A stretch of DNA of 64,000 nt from Shewanella cutis (GCF_022410515.1 NZ_JACSDI010000003.1:356637-420636); one strand, 5' to 3'; shown: positions 42,732 to 52,110, counted from the stretch's first letter. Notes: generated by a model not told the origin, from the sequence alone. Numbers and translations: made by a program.

Positions 42732-43009
42732 GGCGTGTTGTTGTTTCAGGGGGATTTTTACAGCAGCTTGGCCACCGTTTATGCAAGGCAAAGTCTGTGC
42801 TGTGTCGTTATTCTACATAAACAAAAGATAACGCAGCAGAAACCTCAGCCCAATGCTGCCCTAAGGGTTTGTCTGGCAAGCCCTTGCGCTTACTTTCTGT
42901 CATAACAGCCGCTCGTCATTTGAGTCGAATAACGACACATCATGCCTCGTTTCGCGAGCACGTGCTTGCCAGAACGAACAAAATGTAATCTCGAAACGTC
43001 AACACGCCC
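42731..43009. mobile_element. MITE-like element with 10-bp terminal inverted repeats and TA target duplication
   Basis: 279 bp bounded by GGGCGTGTTG (42731-42740) and CAACACGCCC (43000-43009), with TA on each side (42729-42730, 43010-43011). The similarity continues inward for a few bases (TTGTTTC against ACGTTTC). A second inverted pair lies inside: TGTGTCGTTATTC (42801-42813) and its complement (42927-42939). It has no transposase gene and fits between the stop codons of two convergent genes. TA duplication is characteristic of IS630/mariner-type transposition; the parent element is not in the window. Confidence 0.75.
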
Positions 43010-43019
43010 TAGCAAATCC

Positions 43020-43847
43020 CTAATTCGCCTTATTTTTTTCGCTAGGGTTTTGAGTGGCGAGTTCCAATCCATATTGGCGGACGAGCTCTGTGAGTTTGCC
43101 ATTTTGTTGTAATTGCTGTAGCCAAAAATTGAGTTTCTTCGTATTTAGTCGCGAATGAGGGTTTAATAATACGCCGTGATAATAGTGCTGATCCCATTGA
43201 TCTGAAATATGGAGTCGTAGCTGATCTTGCGGATTTGAGGCCAGATAAAAATTGATGTAAGAGAGGGTGACAGGAGCAATTTCTGCACGCTCTCGAAGCA
43301 CGGTTTCAATTGATGCTTTATTGCTGTTTACAAAAATAACATTAAAGTTTTTTTCAAGTATTGTGGGATCGGTTTCGAAGTCGGCAAAACGATAGTGGTA
43401 ACCTTTAACTAATGCCAGCGTTCGTTGTTTGAGATGAGTAAAAAACTGTGAGTCTTTTATTTTTTCTTTTAACGCGATGAAGACTTCACCATCATGGATA
43501 TGGAGAGGAATAAATCCGGTATCGAGGTTTTGCCAACCCCAGAGCGGACTTTCAAACATGATCATCTCGAATCTTCCCGCAGCATAGGCTTTGTATCTGT
43601 GTTCTATGCTGGTGGATACGAACTCAAAGCTGATTTCTTGCTGAATTTGGTTTAGGGCATTGATGAGATCCAGCGTCAGGCCTGTATAACGACCGTCAGT
43701 TTGTAAATTGACGTAGGGAGCAAATTGATAACCGCCAACGCGAATAACAGATTTTGCTTGCACAGGGGATAATGTATCTGCAGTGGCAACACTGAATAAA
43801 TTTAACACTAGGCAAAATAGCAAATTGAGTAATACGGCTAGTCGCAT
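43020..43847 (-). CDS. family-3 periplasmic solute-binding protein
   Basis: 275-residue exported binding protein of the amino-acid type (SBP_bac_3). The ATG at 43847 has GGGAGAA in front; an ATG four codons upstream lacks this. Seen: signal peptide (about 1-23, ending VATA), then VIRVGGYQFAPYVNLQTDGRYTGLTLDLINAL, the usual opening of such domains, a two-lobe pattern with RTLALVKGYHYR, and a C-terminal LQQNGKLTELVRQYG. No ABC permease is near; orphan proteins of this type often serve as sensors or unknown uptake partners in Shewanella. Ligand unknown. Confidence 0.85.
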   Translation of the reverse strand: MRLAVLLNLLFCLVLNLFSVATADTLSPVQAKSVIRVGGYQFAPYVNLQTDGRYTGLTLDLINALNQIQQEISFEFVSTSIEHRYKAYAAGRFEMIMFESPLWGWQNLDTGFIPLHIHDGEVFIALKEKIKDSQFFTHLKQRTLALVKGYHYRFADFETDPTILEKNFNVIFVNSNKASIETVLRERAEIAPVTLSYINFYLASNPQDQLRLHISDQWDQHYYHGVLLNPHSRLNTKKLNFWLQQLQQNGKLTELVRQYGLELATQNPSEKNKAN

Positions 43848-43978
43848 AGGTTCTCCCATTCATCATTAAGTCTTAAGGTTATCTTGATGTGAGACAAGTT
43901 AATACAATTAATTATTGCAGTTAAGTTGGTTAAATGCGTATTTTGTGTGAGTCAATATCAAAATAGGGAGATTTCATA

Positions 43979-45046
43979 TTGCGCAATCTTACATCTCAAG
44001 TTTATGAGTGGCTGGATCAAGGACATCTCACTCGGGCGCAGGTAGATGAATTGTACCGCCATGTTTGCGCACCACCAAGTGCCGCCAGTTGGCGTTGCTT
44101 AATTGCTCAGCTTTTACAGTGGGCGGGAGCGTTAAGCTTAGCGACAGGAATTATCTTCTTTTTTGCCTATAACTGGCAGTCCCTCAACCGAATAAGCAAA
44201 TTTGCTCTGATCGAAGCGGCACTTTTGCTCAGTCTTGTTTGTTTTGTGTGGCTTTATTATCGAGGTGCGTCGCAACAGCAGAGTTCAGCCTCCTACAGTA
44301 TGTTTGGGGCTACAATTGCGAATGTGGCACTGTTGGTGGTGAGCATCTTAATTGGTGGGCTTTTAGCGCTTGTGGGACAAACCTACAAAACAGGAGCCGA
44401 TCCTTGGCAATTATTCGCGCTTTGGGCCTTAGCGATTCTCCCCTTAGCTTGGGTAGCAGGTTTTGATGGTTTATGGTTGTTATTCGTCGGTTTAATTAAT
44501 TTAAGCCTTGGACTCTTTGCCGACACATCATCGCACCTGTTGGATGAACAGATCTGGTTATTTATTTTCGCGGTGCTCAATCTGACTACCTATTATGGAT
44601 TTGTGTTTATGGGCAAAGGCTCTAACAAACGCTGGCATGCGCCACTTGTGCTGTATACGACATCACTTATGGGTATGGGCTGTTTCACCTTATTACTCTG
44701 TTGGATGATTTTTGAGCCCAGTGATGCTAAGCCGTTTCTCGTGGGTGTTTGGGCTGGGTATTTTATCCATCTGTTGTGTGGATTTTGGTGGTTCAGGTAC
44801 AGATTATTAGAGGTTTACCCTTTAGCGTTGGGCGGTTTTAGTTTAATCGCTGTCGGGGCGGCATTACTCACCGAACTGTTATATAAAGATAGCGATCCTA
44901 TAGGTGGTTTTTTGTTGATTGGACTCTACATTATTTTGGCCAGCACAGGATTGAGTTCAATGCTGCGACGATTGCATCGGCAGTTTAAGAACGAAGTTAC
45001 CACTAGCGACATGTCTGCAATCAATGAGCAAGGAGCGGCGTCATGA
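43979..45046 (+). CDS. DUF2157 multi-pass membrane protein
   Basis: 355 residues, about eight to nine membrane helices. Function unknown. Seen: a polar N-terminal segment (MRNLTSQVYEWLDQGHLTRA, about 1-40), then helices from LLQWAGALSLATGIIFFFAYNW on, which is the recognised DUF2157 opening. The start is TTG with AGGGAG 9 bases upstream. The following gene begins 4 bases before its stop (ATGA overlap), so the two are coupled. Confidence 0.85.
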   Translation: MRNLTSQVYEWLDQGHLTRAQVDELYRHVCAPPSAASWRCLIAQLLQWAGALSLATGIIFFFAYNWQSLNRISKFALIEAALLLSLVCFVWLYYRGASQQQSSASYSMFGATIANVALLVVSILIGGLLALVGQTYKTGADPWQLFALWALAILPLAWVAGFDGLWLLFVGLINLSLGLFADTSSHLLDEQIWLFIFAVLNLTTYYGFVFMGKGSNKRWHAPLVLYTTSLMGMGCFTLLLCWMIFEPSDAKPFLVGVWAGYFIHLLCGFWWFRYRLLEVYPLALGGFSLIAVGAALLTELLYKDSDPIGGFLLIGLYIILASTGLSSMLRRLHRQFKNEVTTSDMSAINEQGAAS

Positions 45047-46191
45047 ACACGCTTCCACATACGTCGACTCAAGATAATGGCGCCTCACACATTAAGCCCT
45101 TATCGACTTCGTCTGCTCAAACCTTGTGGGAGATGTTATATGCACAAGGCAAAGTGAATTCACCTGAACCGCCCGAATCCAATGAACTACCTTGGTATCT
45201 CGCTTTGATGCAGGCCTTTGCGGCTTGGATTGCTGCCTGGTTTTTATTGGGGTTTATGGTGTCGGTTTTTTATGCCTTGTGGGAGCGACTTGAGGGGGGA
45301 GCGGCACTTTTTACCGGCGCAAGCTATTTAGGATTAGGACTTGCCTTATATTGGGGAGGACGCCAACAGCATTTTTTGCAACAGTTTGCGTTTGCGTCCT
45401 GCTTAAGTGGCGCTATGGCATTTGGTTGGGGATTGTTTGATTTACTCGGCTATGAGTTCAGTTTGATCTGGTATTTGTGTATGTCGGTGCTGTTTCTGCT
45501 GCTTTGGGGAATAATTAAACACGCTGTTGCGCAATGGGTATTTGCATTTAGTTTATTGGCCTGCTTGACGGGGCTGTTGGCTGAGTGGCATTTACTCAAC
45601 TTAACACCGACGTTGTTGGTATTGCTACTGAGTGTGGTGTTATTAAATATCCATCGTACTGGATACCACTATCAACGGGCGAGAATGTTGGTTTTTGGTG
45701 CAGCTACGCTGCTGTTAACCATTCAGCTTATGCATGTATTCAGTATGGACAGAATCTTCGAGGAGTTATTTGTATCCAGTTGGCAGTCGGGAATGACTGC
45801 CATCCATTTGATTGTCGTGTTCTCAATCTGTGGTTTTTTAATTTTTAGCTCGTTTAAACAATGGCATACTCAACCCACATCCCCCGTTGTGTTGTTTATG
45901 TTTTTAGGCTTAGTGCTCGTCACCGCGTTGTCCTTACCTATGCAGGGCTTATCGACAGCAGTGCTACTGATGTTATTGGGCCATTATACTCGCGAAGTTT
46001 GGCTAAAAGGCATTGGGATTGGCTCAGGGCTAGTGTTTGTGAGTGGCTATTATTATTCCTTAGAGACAACGCTTATGCTCAAATCGCTATATTTGATGGG
46101 ATTAGGATTGTTATTGCTTGCCGCGCGATTAGTGATGTGGCGTTACTTTCCTATCTCAGACGCACAAGCTGAGTTAGAGGAGCATGTTTGA
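45043..46191 (+). CDS. DUF4401 multi-pass membrane protein
   Basis: 382 residues with about ten to eleven membrane helices after a 60-residue soluble N terminus. Family DUF4401 is known mainly from being next to DUF2157 and GDYXXLXY proteins; its function is unknown. Seen: PWYLALMQAFAAWIAAWFLLGF as the first helix and evenly spaced hydrophobic segments to residue 370. Start ATG overlaps the upstream stop by 4 nt; its own stop TGA overlaps the next ATG (TGATG). Confidence 0.85.
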   Translation: MNTLPHTSTQDNGASHIKPLSTSSAQTLWEMLYAQGKVNSPEPPESNELPWYLALMQAFAAWIAAWFLLGFMVSVFYALWERLEGGAALFTGASYLGLGLALYWGGRQQHFLQQFAFASCLSGAMAFGWGLFDLLGYEFSLIWYLCMSVLFLLLWGIIKHAVAQWVFAFSLLACLTGLLAEWHLLNLTPTLLVLLLSVVLLNIHRTGYHYQRARMLVFGAATLLLTIQLMHVFSMDRIFEELFVSSWQSGMTAIHLIVVFSICGFLIFSSFKQWHTQPTSPVVLFMFLGLVLVTALSLPMQGLSTAVLLMLLGHYTREVWLKGIGIGSGLVFVSGYYYSLETTLMLKSLYLMGLGLLLLAARLVMWRYFPISDAQAELEEHV

Positions 46192-46706
46192 TGGGGACGG
46201 CGATGTTGTATTTAGCAAACAGCCACCGAAGAGTCCTATTTTGGGTTGTTGTTACAGTGGTGGCCTTGTTGACGATGGTGAATTGGCGAATCGCCCAGTT
46301 TGAGCAGTTATTGCAAGATGGCAAAGTGGTGCGTTTTGCCTTAGCGCCAGTTGATCCTCGCTCGATTATGCAGGGGGATTATATGGTCTTGGAGTATGCC
46401 ATTGCGCAGGAAGTGCGCGCCGCATTGCCTGAGGGGATGACACAGGGGCAACTGTTATTGACGCTCGACTCGCAAAAGGTGGCGCGCTTTGTCGGTATTT
46501 ACCGTGATCAACCCAAAACTGCTGAGCAGCTCACGGTAGATTTTCGCCTGCGTAATCATAGAGTAAAGCTGGCCTCAAATAGTTTTTTCTTTGAAGAGGG
46601 CCAAGCTGACCACTTCAGCCAAGCCAAATTTGGTGAATTCAGAGTTAGTGAGCGGGGAGAGTTGTTGTTGGTGAACCTGCTCGATGATCAGTTGCAACCG
46701 CTATAA
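46191..46706 (+). CDS. GDYXXLXY domain membrane-anchored protein
   Basis: 171 residues. Seen: one N-terminal membrane helix (VLFWVVVTVVALLTMVNW, about 14-31), then an extracytoplasmic domain with the naming motif GDYMVLEY in IMQGDYMVLEYAI and a C-terminal FGEFRVSERGELLLVNLLDD. Function unknown. It is the third gene of the DUF2157-DUF4401-GDYXXLXY set, translationally coupled to the second. A terminator-like hairpin follows. Confidence 0.87.
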   Translation: MGTAMLYLANSHRRVLFWVVVTVVALLTMVNWRIAQFEQLLQDGKVVRFALAPVDPRSIMQGDYMVLEYAIAQEVRAALPEGMTQGQLLLTLDSQKVARFVGIYRDQPKTAEQLTVDFRLRNHRVKLASNSFFFEEGQADHFSQAKFGEFRVSERGELLLVNLLDDQLQPL

Positions 46707-46730
46707 CGGGAAACCGAAATGGATGTTAAC

Positions 46731-46767
46731 AAGATGGTGAGCCATGCTCGCCATCTTTATCCATTTT
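46731..46767 (+). terminator. probable terminator of the GDYXXLXY operon
   Basis: AAGATGGTGAGC (46731-46742), loop CAT, GCTCGCCATCTT (46746-46757) with one wobble pair, followed by TATCCATTTT. Confidence 0.65.
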
Positions 46768-46942
46768 ACCTAGTTCAAACCGCTAAACTTTCGCCTAAAT
46801 ATCCACCTTAAGTTGCAACCAGGGTGCAACCAATTTGTAACCTTTGTTCCCTATAGTATCGTCAGTTTTCGAAGCTGATGCTTCGTGAAATGATCAATCA
46901 TTAAATCAAATATCAATATAAAAGATACTTTTAGGGGTCACT

Positions 46943-49789
46943 ATGTTTAAACACAAAACACTGTTGGCGTTAGCCATCAGTAGCGCTTTTGGCGTTGCCA
47001 ACGCGGCCGATAATTTAATTATTTCTGAATATGTCGAAGGCAGCGGCAATAATAAAGCCATCGAGTTGTACAACCCAACTGCCGGCAGCATCGACTTAAG
47101 CCAGTATCAATTACGCTTTTATTTTAATGGCAGCACAAATGTGGGCAGCACGATCAGCCTCAATGGCACCTTGGCTGCAGGTGCGACTTATGTGGTCGCA
47201 GATAACGATGCCTCTGCAGATATTTTGGCGATCACTGATCAACAAAGTAACGCCAGTTTTTTCAACGGCGATGATGCTATTGTCCTAACCCATCAAAACC
47301 AAGTGATTGATAGTTTAGGCCAAGTGGGGGTTGACCCAGGTAGTGAATGGGGTAGTGGTGATTTATCGACACAGGACAACACGCTACGCCGTAATCCTGA
47401 TCAATTAATTGCCGATCCTATTATTGATGATGCTGTTACCTTTAATACTTGGTTAGGTTTTGCAAAAGATGATATTGCCGATCTCGGTAAGTTCAGCGCC
47501 GGTACGCCAACTGATCCTGTTGACCCACCACCGAGCTCACTCGCTTGTGGTGAAGCATCAACTGCTATCCATGCCCTGCAAGGTTCGACTAATGCAAGTC
47601 CGTTAAACGGGCAAACCTTAGTGGTTGAGGCCATAGTGGTGAGTAACCAAGAAGCGGGCTTGAAGGGTATTTTCGTACAAATGGCCGACAACGAAGCCGA
47701 TACCGATCCGCAAACCTCTGAAGGGGTGTTTGTTTACACTGGCAATGCTCCCACGGGTTACGTGGCGGGCGACCGTGTACGCTTAAAGGCTAAAGTCACT
47801 GAGTATCAAGGTTTAACGGAGCTGACTACGGTAGCCGAGCATAAACTTTGCGCCGCGGGACAAACTTTGCCGAGCGCCGCGGTAGTGACTTTACCCGTGA
47901 ACTCAAGCGATGATTTTGAGCCCTTCGAAGGCATGCGCGTACGCTTTAGCCAAGATTTAGTGGTGAACGAAGTTTACAACCTAGGTCGCTATGGCGAAAT
48001 TTCACTCGGTAGCAGCCGTCACTTTATTGGGACGCAAGTCGCCGCACCAGGCGCCGATGCCTTAGCTGTTACAGCAGCCAATCTCAAAGACAGTATTTTA
48101 CTTGATGATGGCTTAACGGCACAAAACCCTGATCCGGTGATTTTCCCCGCGCCAGGTTTGAGTGCATCAAACACTGTGCGCGTGGGGGATAAAGCCACTG
48201 CAGTCACGGGCGTAATGCACTATGGTTTTAATCTTTATCGCATTATGCCGAGTGAACCTGTTAACTTTGTCGCAGAAAACCCTCGTCCGCAGTCACCTGT
48301 TCTGGCTGAGGGCGGTAACCTCAAAGTCGCCAGCTTTAACGTACTGAACTACTTTAATGGCGATGGACAGGGTGGTGGTTTCCCGACTGCGCGCGGTGCC
48401 AATACCGTGAGTGAGTTTGAGCGTCAAAAAGCGAAGATTATCAGTGCGATGGTTGGTATTGGTGCCGATGTTTTTGGTCTGATGGAAATCGAAAACGATG
48501 GCTTTGGTGCAAACTCAGCGATTGCCGATCTCGTGGCAGGCCTTAACACTGCCGTGGGTGAAAATCGTTATACCTATGTTATTCCAAAGGTTAATGGCAC
48601 TAACTTAAGTACAATTGGTACAGATGCGATTACCGTCGGTTTAATCTACCGCAGTGATAAGGTCAGCCCACAGGGCGATGCGCGCATATTATCTAGCGCC
48701 AATTCACCGTTAGATGAAACTGGCCAACCGTTGTTCGATGACAGCAAAAACCGTCCAATGTTGACGCAAGCCTTCGTGCTTAATGGCAGTGACGAGAGTG
48801 TGGTCGTTGCGGTTAATCATTTGAAATCTAAGGGCAGTGAGTGTGCCGGCGATCCTGACATGAACGATGGCCAAGGTAACTGCAATATTACCCGTACCCG
48901 CGCAGCTACGGCAGCAGGGCAGTGGATTAGCGAACAATATCCGGAGCAAGGTGTATTGCTGATTGGAGATTTAAACGCTTATGCCAAGGAAGATCCTCTG
49001 ACTGCGCTGGCGAATGCTGGTTTTAGCGAGTTGTTTGCCAAACTTGAAAAAGCTAATGCTTATTCCTATGTGTTTTCAGGGGAATCGGGACAGTTAGACC
49101 ATGCTTTAGCGAATGCAGCGCTAGTGGATAAAGTAGTGGATGTGGCCGAGTGGCATATCAATACCGATGAGCCGCGCGTATTAGACTACAACGAAGAGTT
49201 TAAGACCCCTGCGCAGTTACAAGACTTGTACGCCAGTGATGCTTATCGCTCTTCGGATCATGATCCTGTGGTGATTTCACTTCTGCTCGAAGCCGAAAAA
49301 GTCGTCCCAGAAGCCAGCTTTACTAAAGTGGTGAATGGTGCAGCTGTGCAATTTACCTCAACGTCAACCGACAGTGATGGCCAAATCGTTTCTACTCAGT
49401 GGGACTTTGGTGACAACACTCAAGCCATGGGAGAAGCCGTATCTCACACCTATGCGCAAAGTGGTGATTATCTAGTGACGTTAACCGTGACGGACAATGA
49501 CGGCTTAAGCCATAGCAGCTCGCAAACGGTGACTGTAGTGGTTGAAAACGTTAAAAAGCCACCTGTTGCCCAAATTCAGCGCATTAATCTGTGGTTAGTC
49601 GATATGTTTATTTCGACGAGCTATGACACCGATGGGGTTATTAAGCAGCATAAGTGGAAGTTTGATAATGGTACCCGTGCCAATGGTCCTGTAGTACTGC
49701 GTCTGGCTCGCCGCGGAGAACATACCGTCGAGTTAACCGTTAAAGATAATGATAAATTAACGGATACGGCAACACTGACATACCGTTAA
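46943..49789 (+). CDS. exeS: extracellular nuclease, ExeS/ExeM-type, with lamin-tail and PKD domains
   Basis: Secreted endonuclease/exonuclease/phosphatase-fold nuclease thought to degrade extracellular DNA for nutrients or biofilm release. 948 residues. Seen: signal peptide (about 1-22, ending ANA), lamin-tail domain (about 24-135, LIISEYVEGSGNNKAIELYNP), an OB-like region (about 195-430), the EEP nuclease domain (about 460-780) with LKVASFNVLNYF, LMEIENDGFG, VNHLKSKGSEC, IGDLNAYAKEDP and the catalytic SSDHDPVV, then a PKD domain (WDFGDNTQAMG) and a second PKD-like remnant. There is no GlyGly-CTERM tail, unlike ExeM as I recall it. Gene order agrees with my memory of the exeS locus in S. oneidensis; that is the reason for the symbol. 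Confidence 0.85.
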   Translation: MFKHKTLLALAISSAFGVANAADNLIISEYVEGSGNNKAIELYNPTAGSIDLSQYQLRFYFNGSTNVGSTISLNGTLAAGATYVVADNDASADILAITDQQSNASFFNGDDAIVLTHQNQVIDSLGQVGVDPGSEWGSGDLSTQDNTLRRNPDQLIADPIIDDAVTFNTWLGFAKDDIADLGKFSAGTPTDPVDPPPSSLACGEASTAIHALQGSTNASPLNGQTLVVEAIVVSNQEAGLKGIFVQMADNEADTDPQTSEGVFVYTGNAPTGYVAGDRVRLKAKVTEYQGLTELTTVAEHKLCAAGQTLPSAAVVTLPVNSSDDFEPFEGMRVRFSQDLVVNEVYNLGRYGEISLGSSRHFIGTQVAAPGADALAVTAANLKDSILLDDGLTAQNPDPVIFPAPGLSASNTVRVGDKATAVTGVMHYGFNLYRIMPSEPVNFVAENPRPQSPVLAEGGNLKVASFNVLNYFNGDGQGGGFPTARGANTVSEFERQKAKIISAMVGIGADVFGLMEIENDGFGANSAIADLVAGLNTAVGENRYTYVIPKVNGTNLSTIGTDAITVGLIYRSDKVSPQGDARILSSANSPLDETGQPLFDDSKNRPMLTQAFVLNGSDESVVVAVNHLKSKGSECAGDPDMNDGQGNCNITRTRAATAAGQWISEQYPEQGVLLIGDLNAYAKEDPLTALANAGFSELFAKLEKANAYSYVFSGESGQLDHALANAALVDKVVDVAEWHINTDEPRVLDYNEEFKTPAQLQDLYASDAYRSSDHDPVVISLLLEAEKVVPEASFTKVVNGAAVQFTSTSTDSDGQIVSTQWDFGDNTQAMGEAVSHTYAQSGDYLVTLTVTDNDGLSHSSSQTVTVVVENVKKPPVAQIQRINLWLVDMFISTSYDTDGVIKQHKWKFDNGTRANGPVVLRLARRGEHTVELTVKDNDKLTDTATLTYR

Positions 49790-49814
49790 GCGTGAGCCTC
49801 TTTCCTTTAATATC

Positions 49815-49841
49815 AAAAGCCTGCGTAGCAGGCTTTTTTAC
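49815..49841 (+). terminator. terminator of the nuclease gene
   Basis: AAAAGCCTGC (49815-49824), loop GTA, GCAGGCTTTT (49828-49837), then TTA. Confidence 0.88.
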
Positions 49842-49955
49842 TTTAATTCACGATAGAATGCTTTAAATTCAAGCTAAGTCGATTTATGTACCTACCCGCT
49901 TAAGCTAAGATGGCACCACTAATGGATTTTACTCACAGAGGGTGGTCTCATCGCA

Positions 49956-50387
49956 ATGAATACAGACACCTTGGCGTACCTTAATCAGCATCAATTAACC
50001 TCCGTTATGAGCCTCACTAAATGGCGTAAGCTTGAGCAGGCGCTCCATGAAGAGCCAGAGTTTGTGCCCCATGTACGTTATAAGCTGCTGGTGGAGGATG
50101 GGCCAAACCCTAGTTTTACGCCAGTGTGGTGGCATGAGTTGCTGGAGATTGCCGACTCCATTGAATGGCTTGAGATTGATCCCTTTAAAAGAGAAAAAAT
50201 AGGGCGATTGTTACCTGAAAAGACCACTGATTTTTCTGACTATATTCAGACTCAGCTGCACAAATACGCTATTCCCTTCAGTATAGAGACACAAAGGTTT
50301 CGGATTTGGGGCTATCTTCGCTGCGATGCAACTATGCCTGCATTTTGTATTGCGGCTGGTGGCGAGACGATAAAGGAAGCTGAGTAA
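49956..50387 (+). CDS. small cytoplasmic protein, resembles DUF6678
   Basis: 143 residues, no signal or membrane segment. The pattern MSLTKWRKLEQALHEEP followed by RYKLLVEDGPNPSFTPVWWHELLEIADSIEWLEIDP and IPFSIETQRFRIWGYLR (positions about 18-125) resembles DUF6678, but I am not certain. Function unknown. It has its own leader and is convergent with the unknown three-gene operon on the right. No ribosome site is outstanding; AGAGGGTGG lies about 15 bases upstream. Confidence 0.7.
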   Translation: MNTDTLAYLNQHQLTSVMSLTKWRKLEQALHEEPEFVPHVRYKLLVEDGPNPSFTPVWWHELLEIADSIEWLEIDPFKREKIGRLLPEKTTDFSDYIQTQLHKYAIPFSIETQRFRIWGYLRCDATMPAFCIAAGGETIKEAE

Positions 50388-50410
50388 AACTCAAAAAGCA
50401 GATGAAAATT

Positions 50411-50435
50411 GGGGCGTTAACTGGATTAACGCCCC
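50411..50435 (-). terminator. terminator of the unknown three-gene operon
   Basis: Perfect 10-bp stem GGGGCGTTAA (50411-50420) / TTAACGCCCC (50426-50435), loop of five. Read on the minus strand it is followed by AATTTTCA. Confidence 0.75.
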
Positions 50436-50444
50436 TGATAAGGA

Positions 50445-51341
50445 TTACAGCACGATATAAAGCGGCCAGCCGAGTAGACCAACAAGCCCTTCTTTATGCT
50501 CGAATCTTTCTAAACGCTCAGGGGAAGCGTCATTAAGCAGCAGCTCACGGTAGCTTTTGGCAAAATGCAGCGTACGCAGCAGTGCAGGCGCAAAGTTTTT
50601 ACCCAAATCTTTACCAATAGTTTCGGCAAGTGTTGCGGGTAACTCTGCCAAGGCTTTTTGGGTTTGCTGCTCAATATACTCAAGGCTAAACCATTCGTCC
50701 TGCAAGCTGATTTTGGCAATGCGCTTTTTCAGATCTTGTCTGACTTTCGCATTATCAAATAACATCCGATACAGTACTGCTTCGGCCAATACGCTCTCAA
50801 GATTTAAGAAATCCAACGGATCGTAGCTGGTTTGGGCATAAAATTGCGCCATCAGCGCCGCAATCGATTGCTGGCGTTGGTGCTCGAGTAGGGCGTCCTG
50901 ATAGGCTTCATAGCCTTGCCATTCTTCGGCGTCTGGTGGTGTTGAGACTTGTTCCAGCAGGAATTTATCGACATCACCATAAAGAGATTTGCCGTTAACC
51001 AACTTATGTTTGCTCACGACACTGAGCATACTCCAGCCCTTTTGGAAGCACTTAACCACGCCATCGGCGGTGATGAGTAAACGCAATGCCTGTTGTTGAT
51101 CCTGATTCGACAGTTCCATTAAGCCGAGACTAACGACGCCAATGACATCGTGCGCAGCCTGTTCCAGTAAGTGCATTTTGTACTTGTTATAGAACTTATC
51201 CGCCAATTTGAGGCTCATCAAAATGGCTTTAGATTTGATTTGTGCGAGCTGCTCACCGCTGAGGGTGTCGTCTGCTTGGCCTTTGGCCAATACCTTGCTC
51301 AGGTATGGGCCTTGGTCTATATCGCGCAGTACCAGTTGCAT
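50445..51341 (-). CDS. unrecognised cytoplasmic helical protein, third gene of unknown operon
   Basis: 298 residues, all-helical by eye, no signal peptide or clear membrane segment except a short hydrophobic C terminus (LVGLLGWPLYIVL). I do not recognise a domain. Notable segments: LKLADKFYNKYKMHLLEQAAHDVIGVVSLGLMEL near the N terminus (about 47-80) and NFAPALLRTLHFAKSYRELLL (about 250-270). It starts 10 bp after the preceding gene in the same direction and ends at a terminator, so it is co-transcribed with the two acidic proteins upstream. Confidence 0.75.
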   Translation of the reverse strand: MQLVLRDIDQGPYLSKVLAKGQADDTLSGEQLAQIKSKAILMSLKLADKFYNKYKMHLLEQAAHDVIGVVSLGLMELSNQDQQQALRLLITADGVVKCFQKGWSMLSVVSKHKLVNGKSLYGDVDKFLLEQVSTPPDAEEWQGYEAYQDALLEHQRQQSIAALMAQFYAQTSYDPLDFLNLESVLAEAVLYRMLFDNAKVRQDLKKRIAKISLQDEWFSLEYIEQQTQKALAELPATLAETIGKDLGKNFAPALLRTLHFAKSYRELLLNDASPERLERFEHKEGLVGLLGWPLYIVL

Positions 51342-51351
51342 CTAGAGATCC

Positions 51352-52110
51352 TTAATCTAAAAAGCTAAACATATCATCCACTTCTGCGTATTCATCCGTA
51401 ACTTGGTTTTTCTCTTTGGCTTGGATAACTAATTCATTAACGAACTTGTTAATGATCGTTTCCCAACCAGAGCTTTCGTTACGCAGCAGGTTTTTAATGG
51501 CTTTTTCAACATCGGGTGCCAGCTCATGGATTAACGCCATCAGACTACGGGGGTCGTCTAGGCTTAAGCTATGGGCTTCTTCACTGGCGACGCGGCCGTC
51601 GTAACCGATGGTGTCGGTATCTTCTTCATCGTCGTAATAGTCGTTGAAATGATCCTCATCATCGTGTCCTTCGCCCAACATCATTTCGATAAAGGGGATA
51701 GACAGATAGAAGAGGCCGGCGGGATCTTCGGCAATACACTCTAAAATAGCGGTTTGTTTTTCTTCGCTATCTTGAATACGAATTAAATAAGTTAAAAAAT
51801 CAAAGGTATGCTGAATGAGTTCTTCGGCATTGTTTTTGATTTTTTCTTCCCAATACAAAGGTTGCTGACAGACGATGTCGCGAATTTGCTCGGGGGTCAT
51901 CAGCTCCGACATAATTGACGGGCAGGAGATATCATGGTGACTGTTGATTTGGGTCAGCGTCACAATATCCATTTTTTCAATGACTTCAACTAATTGCTCA
52001 TCGTTCATTGTGGTGGCGATGAGTTCGAAACGTTTGCTTGCCTGTTTTGGCTCGACATCGGCGAGCTCTTTAATCTCGGCAACGGTTATCTCAATTAGAC
52101 TCGTGTTCAT
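51352..52110 (-). CDS. unrecognised acidic protein, second gene of unknown operon
   Basis: 252 residues, cytoplasmic, strongly acidic. Seen: helical N-terminal part with EQLVEVIEKMDIVTLTQI, a mostly helical middle, a very acidic segment GHDDEDHFNDYYDDEEDTDT (about 147-166) and a helical C-terminal part LIHELAPDVEKAIKNLLRNE. I do not recognise the family; a faint similarity to helical repeats of MgtE N-domains was not convincing. Its start codon overlaps the upstream stop by one base (TAATG). Confidence 0.75.
   Translation of the reverse strand: MNTSLIEITVAEIKELADVEPKQASKRFELIATTMNDEQLVEVIEKMDIVTLTQINSHHDISCPSIMSELMTPEQIRDIVCQQPLYWEEKIKNNAEELIQHTFDFLTYLIRIQDSEEKQTAILECIAEDPAGLFYLSIPFIEMMLGEGHDDEDHFNDYYDDEEDTDTIGYDGRVASEEAHSLSLDDPRSLMALIHELAPDVEKAIKNLLRNESSGWETIINKFVNELVIQAKEKNQVTDEYAEVDDMFSFLD

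Noticed and set aside
42890..43102. 70-codon minus-strand frame crossing the inverted-repeat element
   Set aside because: It overlaps the real end of the binding-protein gene in another frame and runs into the element; there is no ribosome site and no recognisable product.
51352..52110. MgtE N-domain-like helical repeat in the acidic protein
   Set aside because: Similarity was limited to short helical patterns without the MgtE signature; too weak to name.
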